Below are positions 33,466-42,363 of a DNA stretch of 64,000 nucleotides, in pieces. Source of the stretch: Ruegeria aquimaris (GTDB taxonomy: Bacteria > Pseudomonadota > Alphaproteobacteria > Rhodobacterales > Rhodobacteraceae); assembly GCF_025751555.1 (NCBI RefSeq), contig NZ_JAOWLB010000004.1:62001-126000 (forward strand). The letters run 5' to 3'. The notes below the pieces were generated by a model. It saw nothing but the letters and a program-made list of their open reading frames with translations. It ran no database searches and had not been told where the DNA came from. How positions within the stretch are numbered: position 1 is the stretch's first letter; the number at the start of each line of letters is the position of its first letter. Position numbers and translations under genes: made by a program.

Positions 33466-34443
33466 TCAATCCACCCGGCGCGACGCGGCCAGCGCCGGGG
33501 CGATGACGCAGAGCATCTCGAACAGGATCGACGCCGCCAGAAAGGCGGTACCGCCGCTGCTGTCAAAGGGCGGCGACACCTCGACCAGATCGGCACCCGC
33601 GATGTTCACACCCGCCAGTTCCCGCACAACCTGCAAAGCCTGAAAGGCGTTTGGCCCGCCGACCTCTGGCGTGCCGGTCCCGGGGGCATAGGCCGGGTCG
33701 ACGAAATCGATATCATAACTGACATAGGTCGGACCGATGCCGGCGATCCGCCGCGCCTCGGCCATCACATCCTTGAGACCACGGTCGAATAGCTCCTCGA
33801 TGGTGACGATTCGTATGCCTAGCGCGGCGGCAAACTCTCTGTCTTCCGAATCGTAGGCGGTACCGCGAATGCCGATCTGGATCATCCGGGCCGGGTCCAG
33901 CAGCCCCTCTTCGACAGCGCGGCGGAAGGGGGTGCCATGGGTGTACATCGAGCCGCCGAAATAGGAATGAAAGAGGTCGGTATGGCTGTCGAAATGGATC
34001 AGTCCCAGGGGCGCATCAGCAGCCAATGCCCGCAGCACCGGCAGGGTGCACAGGTGGTCACCGCCGACACAGACAGGCAGGATACCGGCCTTGTGCACGT
34101 GCGTCACCGCCTTGGTAATCCGGTCCATCGCATCCGACAGGTCGGCCGGATTGGGCGGCACGTCGCCCAAATCAGCACAATTCACCGCCTCGAACGGGCG
34201 CACCCCGCTGACCCCGTGTTGCGCGCGGATCATGGTGGACATGTCACGCACCTGCCGTGGTCCGTGGCGCGGGCCGGGGCGGTTGGTGGTTCCGGCATCC
34301 CAGGGCAGGCCGATCAAGCCGATGTCGACCTGTGGCAGGCGCGGGTCATCCAGGCCAATCATCGGCAAGCGCATGAAGCTGGCGATGCCCGCGAACCGGG
34401 GCAGATCGAACCCCGAAACCGGTTGAAACCCTGTGTCCGCCAT
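33466..34443 (-). CDS. Ureohydrolase of the agmatinase/arginase family
   Basis: 325 aa. The binuclear manganese site is complete: GGDH, DSHTD and SYDIDFVDPAYAPGTGTPE. This is the agmatinase/guanidinobutyrase branch, which splits a guanidino group to urea. Specific substrate cannot be told by eye; agmatine, guanidinobutyrate and others fit. The start at 34443 gives MADTGFQPV. It is divergent from the ABC exporter and probably co-transcribed with the class V aminotransferase. Confidence 0.87.
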   Translation of the reverse strand: MADTGFQPVSGFDLPRFAGIASFMRLPMIGLDDPRLPQVDIGLIGLPWDAGTTNRPGPRHGPRQVRDMSTMIRAQHGVSGVRPFEAVNCADLGDVPPNPADLSDAMDRITKAVTHVHKAGILPVCVGGDHLCTLPVLRALAADAPLGLIHFDSHTDLFHSYFGGSMYTHGTPFRRAVEEGLLDPARMIQIGIRGTAYDSEDREFAAALGIRIVTIEELFDRGLKDVMAEARRIAGIGPTYVSYDIDFVDPAYAPGTGTPEVGGPNAFQALQVVRELAGVNIAGADLVEVSPPFDSSGGTAFLAASILFEMLCVIAPALAASRRVD

Positions 34444-34600
34444 CCTGAATCCTTTCCCGGATCAACATCTTTGGACAACACCCTGCCCGGATGCGCCGCC
34501 GGGTCAAGCGGCGCAATGCTTGCGCCACGGCGGTCTCCTGCTTAAATGGGCCGACCATGACACGCGATCTGTCCCCCCTCCCCCGACCAAAGGCCCGACC

Positions 34601-36454
34601 ATGAGCGCAAAACCGATGTCCTCGCGCGAGCTGGTGGGCTGGCTGTGGCGAAACTACCTCAAGAGCCGGATGGGCCTGCTCGGCATCGCGCTGCTGTTCA
34701 TGCTGCTCGAAGGTTCGATGGTGGGCGCGATCAGCTACATGATGCAGCCGATGTTCGACGAGATCTTTGTCAACGGCAACGCGGATGCACTGGTCTGGGT
34801 CAGCCTCGCCTTTCTGGTGATCTTTTCGGTGCGCGGCATGGCCAGCGTCGGGCAAAAGGTGCTGCTGGCGCGGATATCGCAGGAAACCGCCGCGCATCTG
34901 CGGATGGACTTGCTCCGGCGACTGATCCGGCAGGACACCGCCTTTCACCAGACCCATCCGCCCGGGTTCCTGATCCAGCGGGTGCAGGTGGATGTGGGAT
35001 CGGTCAACCAGGTCTGGCAGGTGATCATCACCGGCGCGGGCAAGGATCTGGTGTCGCTCGTTGTGCTGTTGGGTGTAGCGGTGAACGTCGATCTGGTCTG
35101 GACATTGGTGATGCTGGTGGGCGTGCCGATCGCCTTCATGCCCATTGCGGCGGCACAACGCTATGTTCGCAAAAAGGCCGCAATGGCCCGTGATCAGGGC
35201 GCGACGCTCGCCACCCGGCTGGACGAGATTTTTCACGGCATCGTACCGATCAAGCTGAACGGGCTGGAGGATTACCAGATCGGCCGTTTCGGCGGACACA
35301 TGAACACATATGTCCGGTCCGAAGTGCGCGCCTCGTTCGGCACCGCCTCGATCACCGGGCTGGTGGATGTGATGGCGGGTTTGGGCTTCATGGGCGTCCT
35401 GCTCTATGGCGGGGCCGAGATTATCGCGGGTGAAAAGAGCGTTGGCCAGTTCATGAGCTTTTTCACCGCCATCGGCCTCAGCTTTGACCCGATGCGGCGG
35501 CTGGCCTCGATCTCGGGCACCTGGCAGGCGGCGGCAGCGGCGCTGGAGCGGATCAAGGACCTGCTCGACGCGCCGATCCTGCTGTTATCGCCGCCCAAGC
35601 CGGTTGCGGCCCCTTCGGGCCTGCCAGGGATCGCGCTCAAGGATGTTTCGCTCTCTTATGGCGACGCGCAGGTTCTGCGCAAGCTGACCCTTACGGCCGA
35701 GCCGGGCAAGACCACCGCTTTGGTCGGCGCCTCGGGCGCGGGCAAGTCCACCATTTTCAACCTGCTGACGCGCCTGGTGGATCCGCAATCGGGCGTGGTC
35801 ACGGTAGGAGACGTGCCGGTCGGTGAGATGTCACTGGAGAAATTGCGCGACCTCTTCTCTGTGGTCACGCAAGAGGCACTGCTGTTTGACGAGACCCTGC
35901 GGGAAAACATCCTGCTGGGTCGCACCGATGTCAGCGAGGCGCGGCTGAAACAGGTGCTGGATGCCGCCCATGTGTCGGATTTCCTGCCCAAGCTGGAAAA
36001 GGGGCTGGATACGCTGGTCGGCCCACGTGGGTCCGCCCTGTCGGGTGGTCAGCGGCAACGGGTAGTAATTGCCCGCGCGCTGCTGCGCGATACGCCCGTT
36101 TTGCTGTTGGACGAGGCGACCTCGGCGCTTGATGCGCAATCGGAAAAAGTCGTTCAAGCGGCGCTGGACCAACTGTCGGGCGGGCGCACGACGCTGGTCA
36201 TTGCGCACCGCCTGTCCACGATCCGCAACGCCGACAAGATCGTGGTGATGGAACGCGGCGAAGTCGTGGACCAAGGCAGCCATGAGGAGCTTCTGTCTCG
36301 CGGTGGCATCTATGCCGACCTCTACCGTCTGCAATTCGAAGGCGGCAAGGAGTTGGTGGATCCGGTAGGCGCAGCCGCCCAGCGCACGCATGCCAGCGAC
36401 ATGGACACCTCGGGCGGTTGGTACAAACGGCTGATGTCGCGGGTGTTCGGCTGA
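34601..36454 (+). CDS. MsbA-like ABC exporter (fused membrane and ATPase domains)
   Basis: 617 aa. Residues about 20-320 hold six membrane helices; residues about 355-590 are the ATPase with Walker A GASGAGKST, signature LSGGQRQR, Walker B LLLDEATSALD and H-loop IAHRLST. It works as a homodimer or heterodimer, exporting lipids or drugs; MsbA flips lipid A core. Nothing nearby fixes the substrate. The ATG at 34601 has AAAGG upstream. The C-terminal 40 residues after the ATPase are an unconserved extension. Confidence 0.9.
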   Translation: MSAKPMSSRELVGWLWRNYLKSRMGLLGIALLFMLLEGSMVGAISYMMQPMFDEIFVNGNADALVWVSLAFLVIFSVRGMASVGQKVLLARISQETAAHLRMDLLRRLIRQDTAFHQTHPPGFLIQRVQVDVGSVNQVWQVIITGAGKDLVSLVVLLGVAVNVDLVWTLVMLVGVPIAFMPIAAAQRYVRKKAAMARDQGATLATRLDEIFHGIVPIKLNGLEDYQIGRFGGHMNTYVRSEVRASFGTASITGLVDVMAGLGFMGVLLYGGAEIIAGEKSVGQFMSFFTAIGLSFDPMRRLASISGTWQAAAAALERIKDLLDAPILLLSPPKPVAAPSGLPGIALKDVSLSYGDAQVLRKLTLTAEPGKTTALVGASGAGKSTIFNLLTRLVDPQSGVVTVGDVPVGEMSLEKLRDLFSVVTQEALLFDETLRENILLGRTDVSEARLKQVLDAAHVSDFLPKLEKGLDTLVGPRGSALSGGQRQRVVIARALLRDTPVLLLDEATSALDAQSEKVVQAALDQLSGGRTTLVIAHRLSTIRNADKIVVMERGEVVDQGSHEELLSRGGIYADLYRLQFEGGKELVDPVGAAAQRTHASDMDTSGGWYKRLMSRVFG

Positions 36455-36466
36455 TCTCCTGCCCGC

Positions 36467-36799
36467 TTACCGCCCCTGTTTCACCTCCGGTCTCTGGGCC
36501 AGTTCGGCGCCGAGCCAGTTCAGATACTCCCCGATCGCGGCTTCGTCGCGCTTGCAGTAGGACCACTTCAGATGCCTCTGCACCGTTATGAACCCTGCCT
36601 GTTTCAAAATCTCCAGATGCCTGCTGGCCGTGGGTTGCGCGACACCAAGCGCCTTTGCGATCAGCGTCATGCAAACCCCGAACTCTGCCGGGTCCGCCGA
36701 CAACTGTTCCCCAAAATGTCGCTGCGGTTCCGCCAGTAGCCGTAGCACCCTCAGTCGAGGCGCGCTTGCCATAGCCTTGATTTGATTTGGCCTGTTCAT
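36467..36799 (-). CDS. ArsR-family repressor
   Basis: 110 aa. Winged helix with recognition region AKALGVAQPTASRHLEILKQ (about residues 48-67). It lacks the ELCVCDL metal site of ArsR/SmtB sensors, so a metal-free signal is likely. It diverges from an alpha/beta hydrolase; the 49-bp space contains an AT-rich palindrome centred between the two starts, so it should repress both itself and the hydrolase. Confidence 0.88.
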   Translation of the reverse strand: MNRPNQIKAMASAPRLRVLRLLAEPQRHFGEQLSADPAEFGVCMTLIAKALGVAQPTASRHLEILKQAGFITVQRHLKWSYCKRDEAAIGEYLNWLGAELAQRPEVKQGR

Positions 36800-36818
36800 G
36801 TTTGCCCATCATATAGTT

Positions 36819-36830
36819 ATTTAGCTAAAT
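36819..36830. promoter_or_regulatory. Candidate ArsR operator
   Basis: ATTTAGCTAAAT is a perfect 12-bp palindrome within a distinctly AT-rich island (36811-36836) between the divergent ArsR and hydrolase starts. It lies 19 bases from the ArsR start and 18 from the hydrolase start, so binding would block both promoters. Confidence 0.6.
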
Positions 36831-36848
36831 GTAAATGTGAGTCGCGCC

Positions 36849-37667
36849 ATGTTGGACCTGTTGCATTCCTCGATCATCGAAGGCACCATCGTCCGCTGGG
36901 GAAAAACCGGTACCGGCCCCGCTCTGGTGGCCATCCACGGGACACCGTTTTCTTCGCAGGTCTGGCGCAAGATCGTGCCGTATCTCGCGGACCGCAGAAC
37001 GGTCTATTTTTTCGATCTTGCCGGATACGGCCAATCCGAAATGCGCGATGGTCAAGATGTATCGCTTGCGGTTCAGAACAGAATTCTGGCCGCGTTGTTC
37101 CGGGAATGGGGTCTGGAGCGCCCCGATGTTCTGGCCCATGATTTTGGTGGCGCAACCTCCTTACGCGCTTACTTTCTCGACGGCCTTCGTTACGACTCCT
37201 TGACGATCTTCGATGCCGTTGCGCTGGCCACCTGGGGTTCGCCGTTTGTCCAGCATGTCCGCCAGCACGAGGCCGCGTTTTCCGGGATGCCGGATTACAT
37301 GCACATGGCGTTGCTGCGCGCGTATTTGCAGACCGCCGCGCACCGCCCGCTTTCCGAGGAGGCGATGCAGATCTACACGGGTCCCTGGACAGGTCCTGTC
37401 GGGCAAGCGGCTTTCTATCGTCAGATCGCGCAGATGGATCAGACACATACCGACGAGGTTCAGCGCCTGTATTGCCGGATGGATTGTCCGGTCACGGTGC
37501 TTTGGGGAGAGCGGGACGCCTGGATCCCCCATGACAAAGGCAGAGAGCTGGCAGCGTTGATTTCAGCGCGCGCCTGCACCCTGGTTCCAAACGCGGGCCA
37601 TCTGATGCAAGAGGATTGCCCCGAAGCAATTGTTGCCACCGTACTGAAACAAATCTCCGAAACGTAA
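36849..37667 (+). CDS. Alpha/beta hydrolase with Asp nucleophile (epoxide hydrolase/haloalkane dehalogenase type)
   Basis: 272 aa. The nucleophile elbow reads AHDFGGAT with Asp98, not Ser, which points to epoxide hydrolases or haloalkane/haloacid dehalogenases, where Asp forms the covalent ester. Other parts fit: oxyanion motif IHGTPFSS, acid region GERDAWIP, and His in NAGHLMQED. The ATG at 36849 is used; a GTG at 36837 is an alternative. Its divergent ArsR partner and the shared operator suggest induction by the substrate or a related signal. The natural substrate is not known. Confidence 0.82.
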   Translation: MLDLLHSSIIEGTIVRWGKTGTGPALVAIHGTPFSSQVWRKIVPYLADRRTVYFFDLAGYGQSEMRDGQDVSLAVQNRILAALFREWGLERPDVLAHDFGGATSLRAYFLDGLRYDSLTIFDAVALATWGSPFVQHVRQHEAAFSGMPDYMHMALLRAYLQTAAHRPLSEEAMQIYTGPWTGPVGQAAFYRQIAQMDQTHTDEVQRLYCRMDCPVTVLWGERDAWIPHDKGRELAALISARACTLVPNAGHLMQEDCPEAIVATVLKQISET

Positions 37668-37681
37668 GGGCTCTGCCTCCC

Positions 37682-38314
37682 CTATCCCCGTCGCAGTCGC
37701 GAGGCGGCGCGGGCGAGTGCCTCGATCCCAGCCCAGTCGCCCGAATGCACCATGTCGCGCGGCGCGACCCAACTGCCGCCTGCGCAGACCACGTTGGGCA
37801 GGCTCAGATAGGCTTCCGCGTTGTCGGGTGACACACCACCGGTCGGGCAAAAAGAGATCTGCGGCAGAGGGGCGCCAATGGCCTTGAGCGCGGGCGCGCC
37901 GCCCGATGCCTCGGCCGGGAAGAACTTGAGCATGTCATAGCCCATCTCCAACAGACGCATCGCCTCGCTGGCGGTGGCGGCGCCGGGCAGGAGCGGCAGA
38001 CCCTCCGCCTCGCACGCGGCGATCAACCGGTCAGTTGCCCCCGGCGACACGCCGAACCGGGCACCGGCGGCCTTGGCGGCGCGGACGTCTTCGGGTGTGA
38101 CCAGAGTGCCAGCGCCGACCACGCCGCCCGGCACTTCGGCCATGCGCCGGATCGCGTCGAGCGCGGCGGGTGTGCGCAGAGTCACTTCGAGCGCGGGCAG
38201 CCCGCCCGCGACAAGCGCCTCGGCCAGTGGCCGCGCCTGCGCCGCGTCCTCGATCACCAGAACGGGCACGATCGGGGCCAGTTCGCAGATAGCCCGCGTT
38301 TCGATGGATTTCAT
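37682..38314 (-). CDS. eda: KDPG aldolase (Entner-Doudoroff)
   Basis: 210 aa. Class I aldolase barrel: Glu in PALEVTLRT (about residue 45), GAGTLVTPEDVRAA, and the Schiff-base Lys in MLKFFPAEASGG (about residue 130). It splits 2-keto-3-deoxy-6-phosphogluconate to pyruvate and glyceraldehyde 3-phosphate. The ATG at 38314 starts four bases after the edd stop, so it is the last gene of the zwf-edd-eda operon. An earlier in-frame ATG would overlap edd and adds five residues. Confidence 0.93.
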   Translation of the reverse strand: MKSIETRAICELAPIVPVLVIEDAAQARPLAEALVAGGLPALEVTLRTPAALDAIRRMAEVPGGVVGAGTLVTPEDVRAAKAAGARFGVSPGATDRLIAACEAEGLPLLPGAATASEAMRLLEMGYDMLKFFPAEASGGAPALKAIGAPLPQISFCPTGGVSPDNAEAYLSLPNVVCAGGSWVAPRDMVHSGDWAGIEALARAASRLRRG

Positions 38315-38318
38315 CGCC

Positions 38319-40124
38319 CTACCCTCCAAAGATGCTGGCGCCGGTGTCAGCGGATCCGACAGCCGCGCGGAAAGCCGAGAACAGCTCGCGCCCGGTGCCG
38401 AATTGATTGCCCGACAGGTCTGCCAAGACGGGCGCGCGATTCAGCGCGCTTTCTGTCAGGATGTCGAGAACGCCTGCCACGGCATCGACCCGCACGATAT
38501 CGCCATCCCGCAATTGCGCAATCGGGCCACCGTCCAGCGCCTCGGGCACGACATGGATGGCGGACGGAACCTTGCCCGAGGCACCAGACATTCGGCCATC
38601 GGTGACAAGGGCCACCTTTTGCCCGCGCCCTTGCAGGATCGACAGGATCGGGGTCAGCGAATGCAGTTCGGGCATGCCGTTTGCCTTTGGTCCCTGAAAC
38701 CGGACCACCACAACCATGTCACCGGTGAGTTCCCCGGCCTTGAAGGCGGATTTGACCTCTTCCTGATCGTGGAAAACCCGCGCGGGCGCCTCGACGACCC
38801 GGTGTTCCGGGGCGACAGCCGAAACCTTCATCACCGCCGTCCCAAGTGAGCCTGTCAGTCGCGACAGGCCGCCGGTCTGCTGGAACGGGTCCGAGGCAGG
38901 GCGCAGGATCTTTTCGTTGAGACTGTGGCCCGGGCCCACCTGCCATGTCAGCCCGGCATCGGTCAGCTTTGGCTCCTGCGTATAGCGCTCCAGCCCCTGC
39001 CCTGCGACCGTCTGCGTGTCGGGGTGCAGCAGGCCCGCCTCCAGCAGGGTATGGATGGTGTATCCCAGACCGCCTGCGGCATGGAAATGATTCACATCCG
39101 CCAGACCGTTGGGATAGACCCGCGCGACCAGCGGCACGACCGATGAAATCTCGGCAAAGTCGGCCCAGTCCAGCAGGATGCCCCCTGCCCGCGCCATCGC
39201 AACAAGATGGATGAGCAGATTGGTCGATCCGCCCGTCGCCATCAGCCCGACGATACCGTTGACATAGGCACGCTCGTCCAGGATCTGCGCGACCGGGGTA
39301 TAGCTGTCGCCCAAAGCGCTGAGCGCAAGCGCGCGGCGCGCGGCCTCCTCGGTGAGGGCATCGCGCAGACTGGTATTCGGCGGCACAAAGCTGGCCCCCG
39401 GCAGGTGCAGCCCCATGAACTCCATCAGCATCTGATTAGTGTTGGCGGTACCGTAGAATGTGCAGGTTCCCGGCCCATGATAGGCCGCCATCTCAGCCGC
39501 CATCAGTTCGGCCCGGTCGCACTCGCCCGCCGCGAATTGCTGGCGCACCTTGGCCTTTTCATCGTTGGGCATGCCGCTGGTCATTGGCCCGGCTGGAATA
39601 AAGACGGCAGGCAGGTGCCCGAAGGTCTGCGCCGCGATCACCAGGCCCGGCACGATCTTGTCACACACGCCCAGAAACACCGCCGCATCGAAAGTGTTGT
39701 GGCTGAGCGCCACACCGGCAGCCAAAGCGATCACGTCGCGGGAGAACAGCGACAGTTCCATTCCCGGCGCGCCCTGGGTCACGCCATCGCACATGGCCGG
39801 CACGCCGCCCGCCACCTGCGCCGTTCCGCCCGCTGCCCGGGCCGTGCGGCGGATCAGGTCCGGATAACGCTCGAACGGCTGATGTGCCGACAGCATGTCG
39901 TTGTAACTGGTGACGATCCCGAGGTTGCCAGCGCTGCCACTGGCCAGTTTCTGCTGATCCTCTCCGGCCCCGGCATAGGCATGCGCCTGACCCGAGCAGC
40001 TCAGATGCGCGCGCGCGGGCCCATTGGCCCGCGCCACATCCATCCGGTCAAGATAGGCGGAGCGCGGGGCGGAACTGCGTTCCGCGATCCTGTCGGTGAC
40101 GCGTTTGATGACCGATTGAACCAT
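38319..40124 (-). CDS. edd: 6-phosphogluconate dehydratase (Entner-Doudoroff)
   Basis: 601 aa, IlvD/Edd family iron-sulfur dehydratase. Cysteines that could hold the cluster lie in [22 protein letters not shown] and [14 protein letters not shown]. It converts 6-phosphogluconate to KDPG. The ATG at 40124 has AGGAGG six bases upstream; that ribosome site overlaps the end of zwf, whose stop is two bases before the start. The C-terminal SIFGG and total length match family members. Confidence 0.94.
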   Translation of the reverse strand: MVQSVIKRVTDRIAERSSAPRSAYLDRMDVARANGPARAHLSCSGQAHAYAGAGEDQQKLASGSAGNLGIVTSYNDMLSAHQPFERYPDLIRRTARAAGGTAQVAGGVPAMCDGVTQGAPGMELSLFSRDVIALAAGVALSHNTFDAAVFLGVCDKIVPGLVIAAQTFGHLPAVFIPAGPMTSGMPNDEKAKVRQQFAAGECDRAELMAAEMAAYHGPGTCTFYGTANTNQMLMEFMGLHLPGASFVPPNTSLRDALTEEAARRALALSALGDSYTPVAQILDERAYVNGIVGLMATGGSTNLLIHLVAMARAGGILLDWADFAEISSVVPLVARVYPNGLADVNHFHAAGGLGYTIHTLLEAGLLHPDTQTVAGQGLERYTQEPKLTDAGLTWQVGPGHSLNEKILRPASDPFQQTGGLSRLTGSLGTAVMKVSAVAPEHRVVEAPARVFHDQEEVKSAFKAGELTGDMVVVVRFQGPKANGMPELHSLTPILSILQGRGQKVALVTDGRMSGASGKVPSAIHVVPEALDGGPIAQLRDGDIVRVDAVAGVLDILTESALNRAPVLADLSGNQFGTGRELFSAFRAAVGSADTGASIFGG

Positions 40125-40126
40125 GC

Positions 40127-41578
40127 TCAACCTCCTATCTGGCGCCACCGGCGCCCGTCGCGATGCATCAGCATGAGCGCCTCCTCGGGGCCGGAACTGC
40201 CCTGATCATAGGGGAAGGGTTTGTCTCTGGTCCGCTCCCACCCTTCGATAATGGGATCGGCCCACGCCCAGGCCGCCTCAACCTCGTCGCCGCGCATGAA
40301 CAGCGTCTGGTCGCCCCGGATCACATCCATCACCAGCCGCTCATAAGCGTCCTGGGGCCGGGAATCGGCGCCCAGCGCCTCGGCAAAGCTCATATCAAGC
40401 GGCACCTCGGCCAGACGAAAGCCACCCGGACCCGGGTCCTTGATCGTGGTCCGCAGGGTGATCCCTTCGTCGGGTTGCAGCCGAATGATCAGCTTATTGC
40501 CTTGAACCGGTTCCACATTGGGGAAGATCGTGTGCGGCGGGTCACGGAACTGCACCATGATCTCGGAGACCCGCGCGCGCAGCCGCTTGCCGGTTCTGAG
40601 GTAAAAGGGAACCCCGGCCCAGCGCCAGTTGGCGATCCGGACCTTCATGGCGATAAAGCTTTCCGTGCGGCTTTGCGGGTCGCCGACATGATCAAGGTAT
40701 CCGTCTTCGCCCTCATCTGCACGGTATTGCCCGCGCGCGATGTCGGATGGCGCGACGGGGTCGAGCGCTTCGATCACCTTGACCTTTTCATCGCGCACCG
40801 CGTTGGGCGTGAACTTCGAGGGCGGCTCCATCGCGGTCAGGCAGAGAAGCTGCACCAGATGGTTCTGCACCATGTCCCGCATGGCGCCTGAATGGTCATA
40901 ATACGCTTCCCGCCCCTCGATCCCAAGGCTTTCGGCGACGGTAATCTGGACATGGTCAATATGGGTGGCGTTCCAAAGGGGTTCGAACAGCGAGTTGGCA
41001 AACCTGAGCGCCATCAGGTTCTGCACCGTCTCCTTGCCCAGATAATGGTCAATGCGGTAAATCTGATGCTCTCGAAAGAACTTTCGCAGACTGGCGTTCA
41101 GTTCGCGCGCGGTTTCGAGGTTCCGGCCAAACGGCTTTTCCACCACGATACGCGCATCAGGCATCGCCATCCCGTGTTTTTCCAGTTGTCCGGCAATACC
41201 GGCAAAAAGCGACGGGGCGACCGACAGGTAATAGGCGCGCACGACATCCGGTCTGAGTTGGCCCTTTAGCGCGCTCCACCCCGCATCCGACATCGCATCG
41301 ACCGATACGTAATCGAGACAACCAAGGAACCGCCCCAGAACCTCGGCCCGGTCGGATGTCTCGGGCGTGAATTCCTCGATGGCGGCCCTGACATCGGCCT
41401 TGAACTCGTCCGGGGTCATCTCGGAACGAGCGCTACCAATGATCCGCGCGTCTTGCGGGACCTGGCCTACTTCGTAGCGGTGAAACAGTCCTGGCAGAAT
41501 CTTCCTGCGGGCCAGATCTCCGGTGGCGCCAAAGAGGACAAGATCGAATGGTTCGACGGGGATTACGCGGGATACCAT
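40127..41578 (-). CDS. zwf: Glucose-6-phosphate 1-dehydrogenase
   Basis: 483 aa. Nucleotide-binding [11 protein letters not shown] at residues about 16-26, the substrate signature RIDHYLGKE (about 172-180) and VEKPFGRN. It makes 6-phosphogluconolactone from glucose 6-phosphate with NAD(P)+. No lactonase gene lies between it and edd, so the lactone opens spontaneously or the enzyme is encoded elsewhere. AAGGATG precedes the ATG on the minus strand. Its promoter must be in the AT-rich region to its right, which also carries DnaA boxes. Confidence 0.94.
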   Translation of the reverse strand: MVSRVIPVEPFDLVLFGATGDLARRKILPGLFHRYEVGQVPQDARIIGSARSEMTPDEFKADVRAAIEEFTPETSDRAEVLGRFLGCLDYVSVDAMSDAGWSALKGQLRPDVVRAYYLSVAPSLFAGIAGQLEKHGMAMPDARIVVEKPFGRNLETARELNASLRKFFREHQIYRIDHYLGKETVQNLMALRFANSLFEPLWNATHIDHVQITVAESLGIEGREAYYDHSGAMRDMVQNHLVQLLCLTAMEPPSKFTPNAVRDEKVKVIEALDPVAPSDIARGQYRADEGEDGYLDHVGDPQSRTESFIAMKVRIANWRWAGVPFYLRTGKRLRARVSEIMVQFRDPPHTIFPNVEPVQGNKLIIRLQPDEGITLRTTIKDPGPGGFRLAEVPLDMSFAEALGADSRPQDAYERLVMDVIRGDQTLFMRGDEVEAAWAWADPIIEGWERTRDKPFPYDQGSSGPEEALMLMHRDGRRWRQIGG

Positions 41579-42186
41579 CTTTTCATCCTTTGCTTGTACC
41601 TGGACAGATCACACCAAAGTCACGTCGCATCCAGCAGATGTTAGCGATAACAATGACGCGTCCTCTTTACCCGATAGCCAAAGAATATCAAGTCATCGGG
41701 AAAACAACACAACGCTCTCGCGCCCTTGAGACCGACCTACCCCTCGAAAACGCGAGTATCGCGACCAGAGACGTGTCCCAGGACCGCTGTCCTTTGCGCC
41801 GTAACGATTATTCTTTTAAATCAGAAGGCTACGCTTTCGTGTCAGCGAACTGAAACTTCAATCCCGACGCGCATGAGAAAGGTCAATGATTGCGAATCAC
41901 ATGGGTCTCAACCGCAAAAGTGAAGCCTATCCCATTGTAAGAAAATGCAGAATCATAGAACTTTGACACTTGGTTGTCGCTGCGCGAGACTGGGCCCATT
42001 TATTGCCGTCGGAACAAGGTAGACAAGCACATTGATACGGTGAACTTATCCAGTGTTCACCTGTGGAGAAAATGTGGATACTTCTGTTTGCACATCAGAA
42101 AACGATAATAATTTATCTTCTTTCGTCATTTGTCCTACAAATTCGTCAAATATTGACAATATATTTCTTCGTCGGCGTAGAGGGAG

Positions 42187-42195
42187 TTATCCACA
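42187..42195 (+). promoter_or_regulatory. Perfect DnaA box
   Basis: TTATCCACA matches the bacterial DnaA-box consensus at all nine positions. It borders the AT-rich stretch on one side, with two inverted near-perfect boxes (42062-42081) on the other. Confidence 0.7.
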
Positions 42196-42290
42196 TTCGT
42201 GGTGTGTCACAAGGTTAGTGGGACAGATCAATTTGCAACATGAGATGAGAGTCCGCCATCAATATGCTGAAATAAAAAGATAAAATTTGA

Positions 42291-42327
42291 GTGGGTTGTA
42301 AGGCCTCGTCAACTGGGAAAAACCCAC
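42291..42327 (-). terminator. Possible terminator after ptsP
   Basis: GTGGGTT (42291-42297) pairs with AACCCAC (42321-42327) around a 23-base loop. On the minus strand the stem is followed by TCAAATTTTATCTTTTT, a T-rich tail. The large loop makes it weaker than a typical intrinsic terminator. Confidence 0.4.
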
Positions 42328-42363
42328 GCTTGATCACTTTACATCGAGAAGGTTTGGGTTCGA

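Larger units (their letters stand above)
41579..42363. other. 785-bp AT-rich non-coding region with a DnaA-box cluster (origin-like)
   Basis: No credible gene lies here and the base composition is markedly more AT-rich than the window. Within 150 bases there are four DnaA-box-like 9-mers: TTATCCAGT (42046-42054, 7 of 9), TTCTCCACA on the minus strand (42062-42070, 8 of 9), GTATCCACA on the minus strand (42073-42081, 8 of 9) and a perfect TTATCCACA (42187-42195). Between the last two is a 90-base AT-rich stretch (about 42085-42175) that could unwind. Three GANTC sites (41894, 41950, 42249) could be CcrM-methylated. This is origin-like; the usual flanking genes (hemE, parAB, dnaA) are not in the window, so the role is unproven. 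Confidence 0.5.

Noticed and set aside
41453-42283. Small plus-strand frames in the region between zwf and ptsP
   Set aside because: Overlapping, compositionally random, no ribosome-binding sites; the AT-rich DnaA-box region is better read as non-coding.
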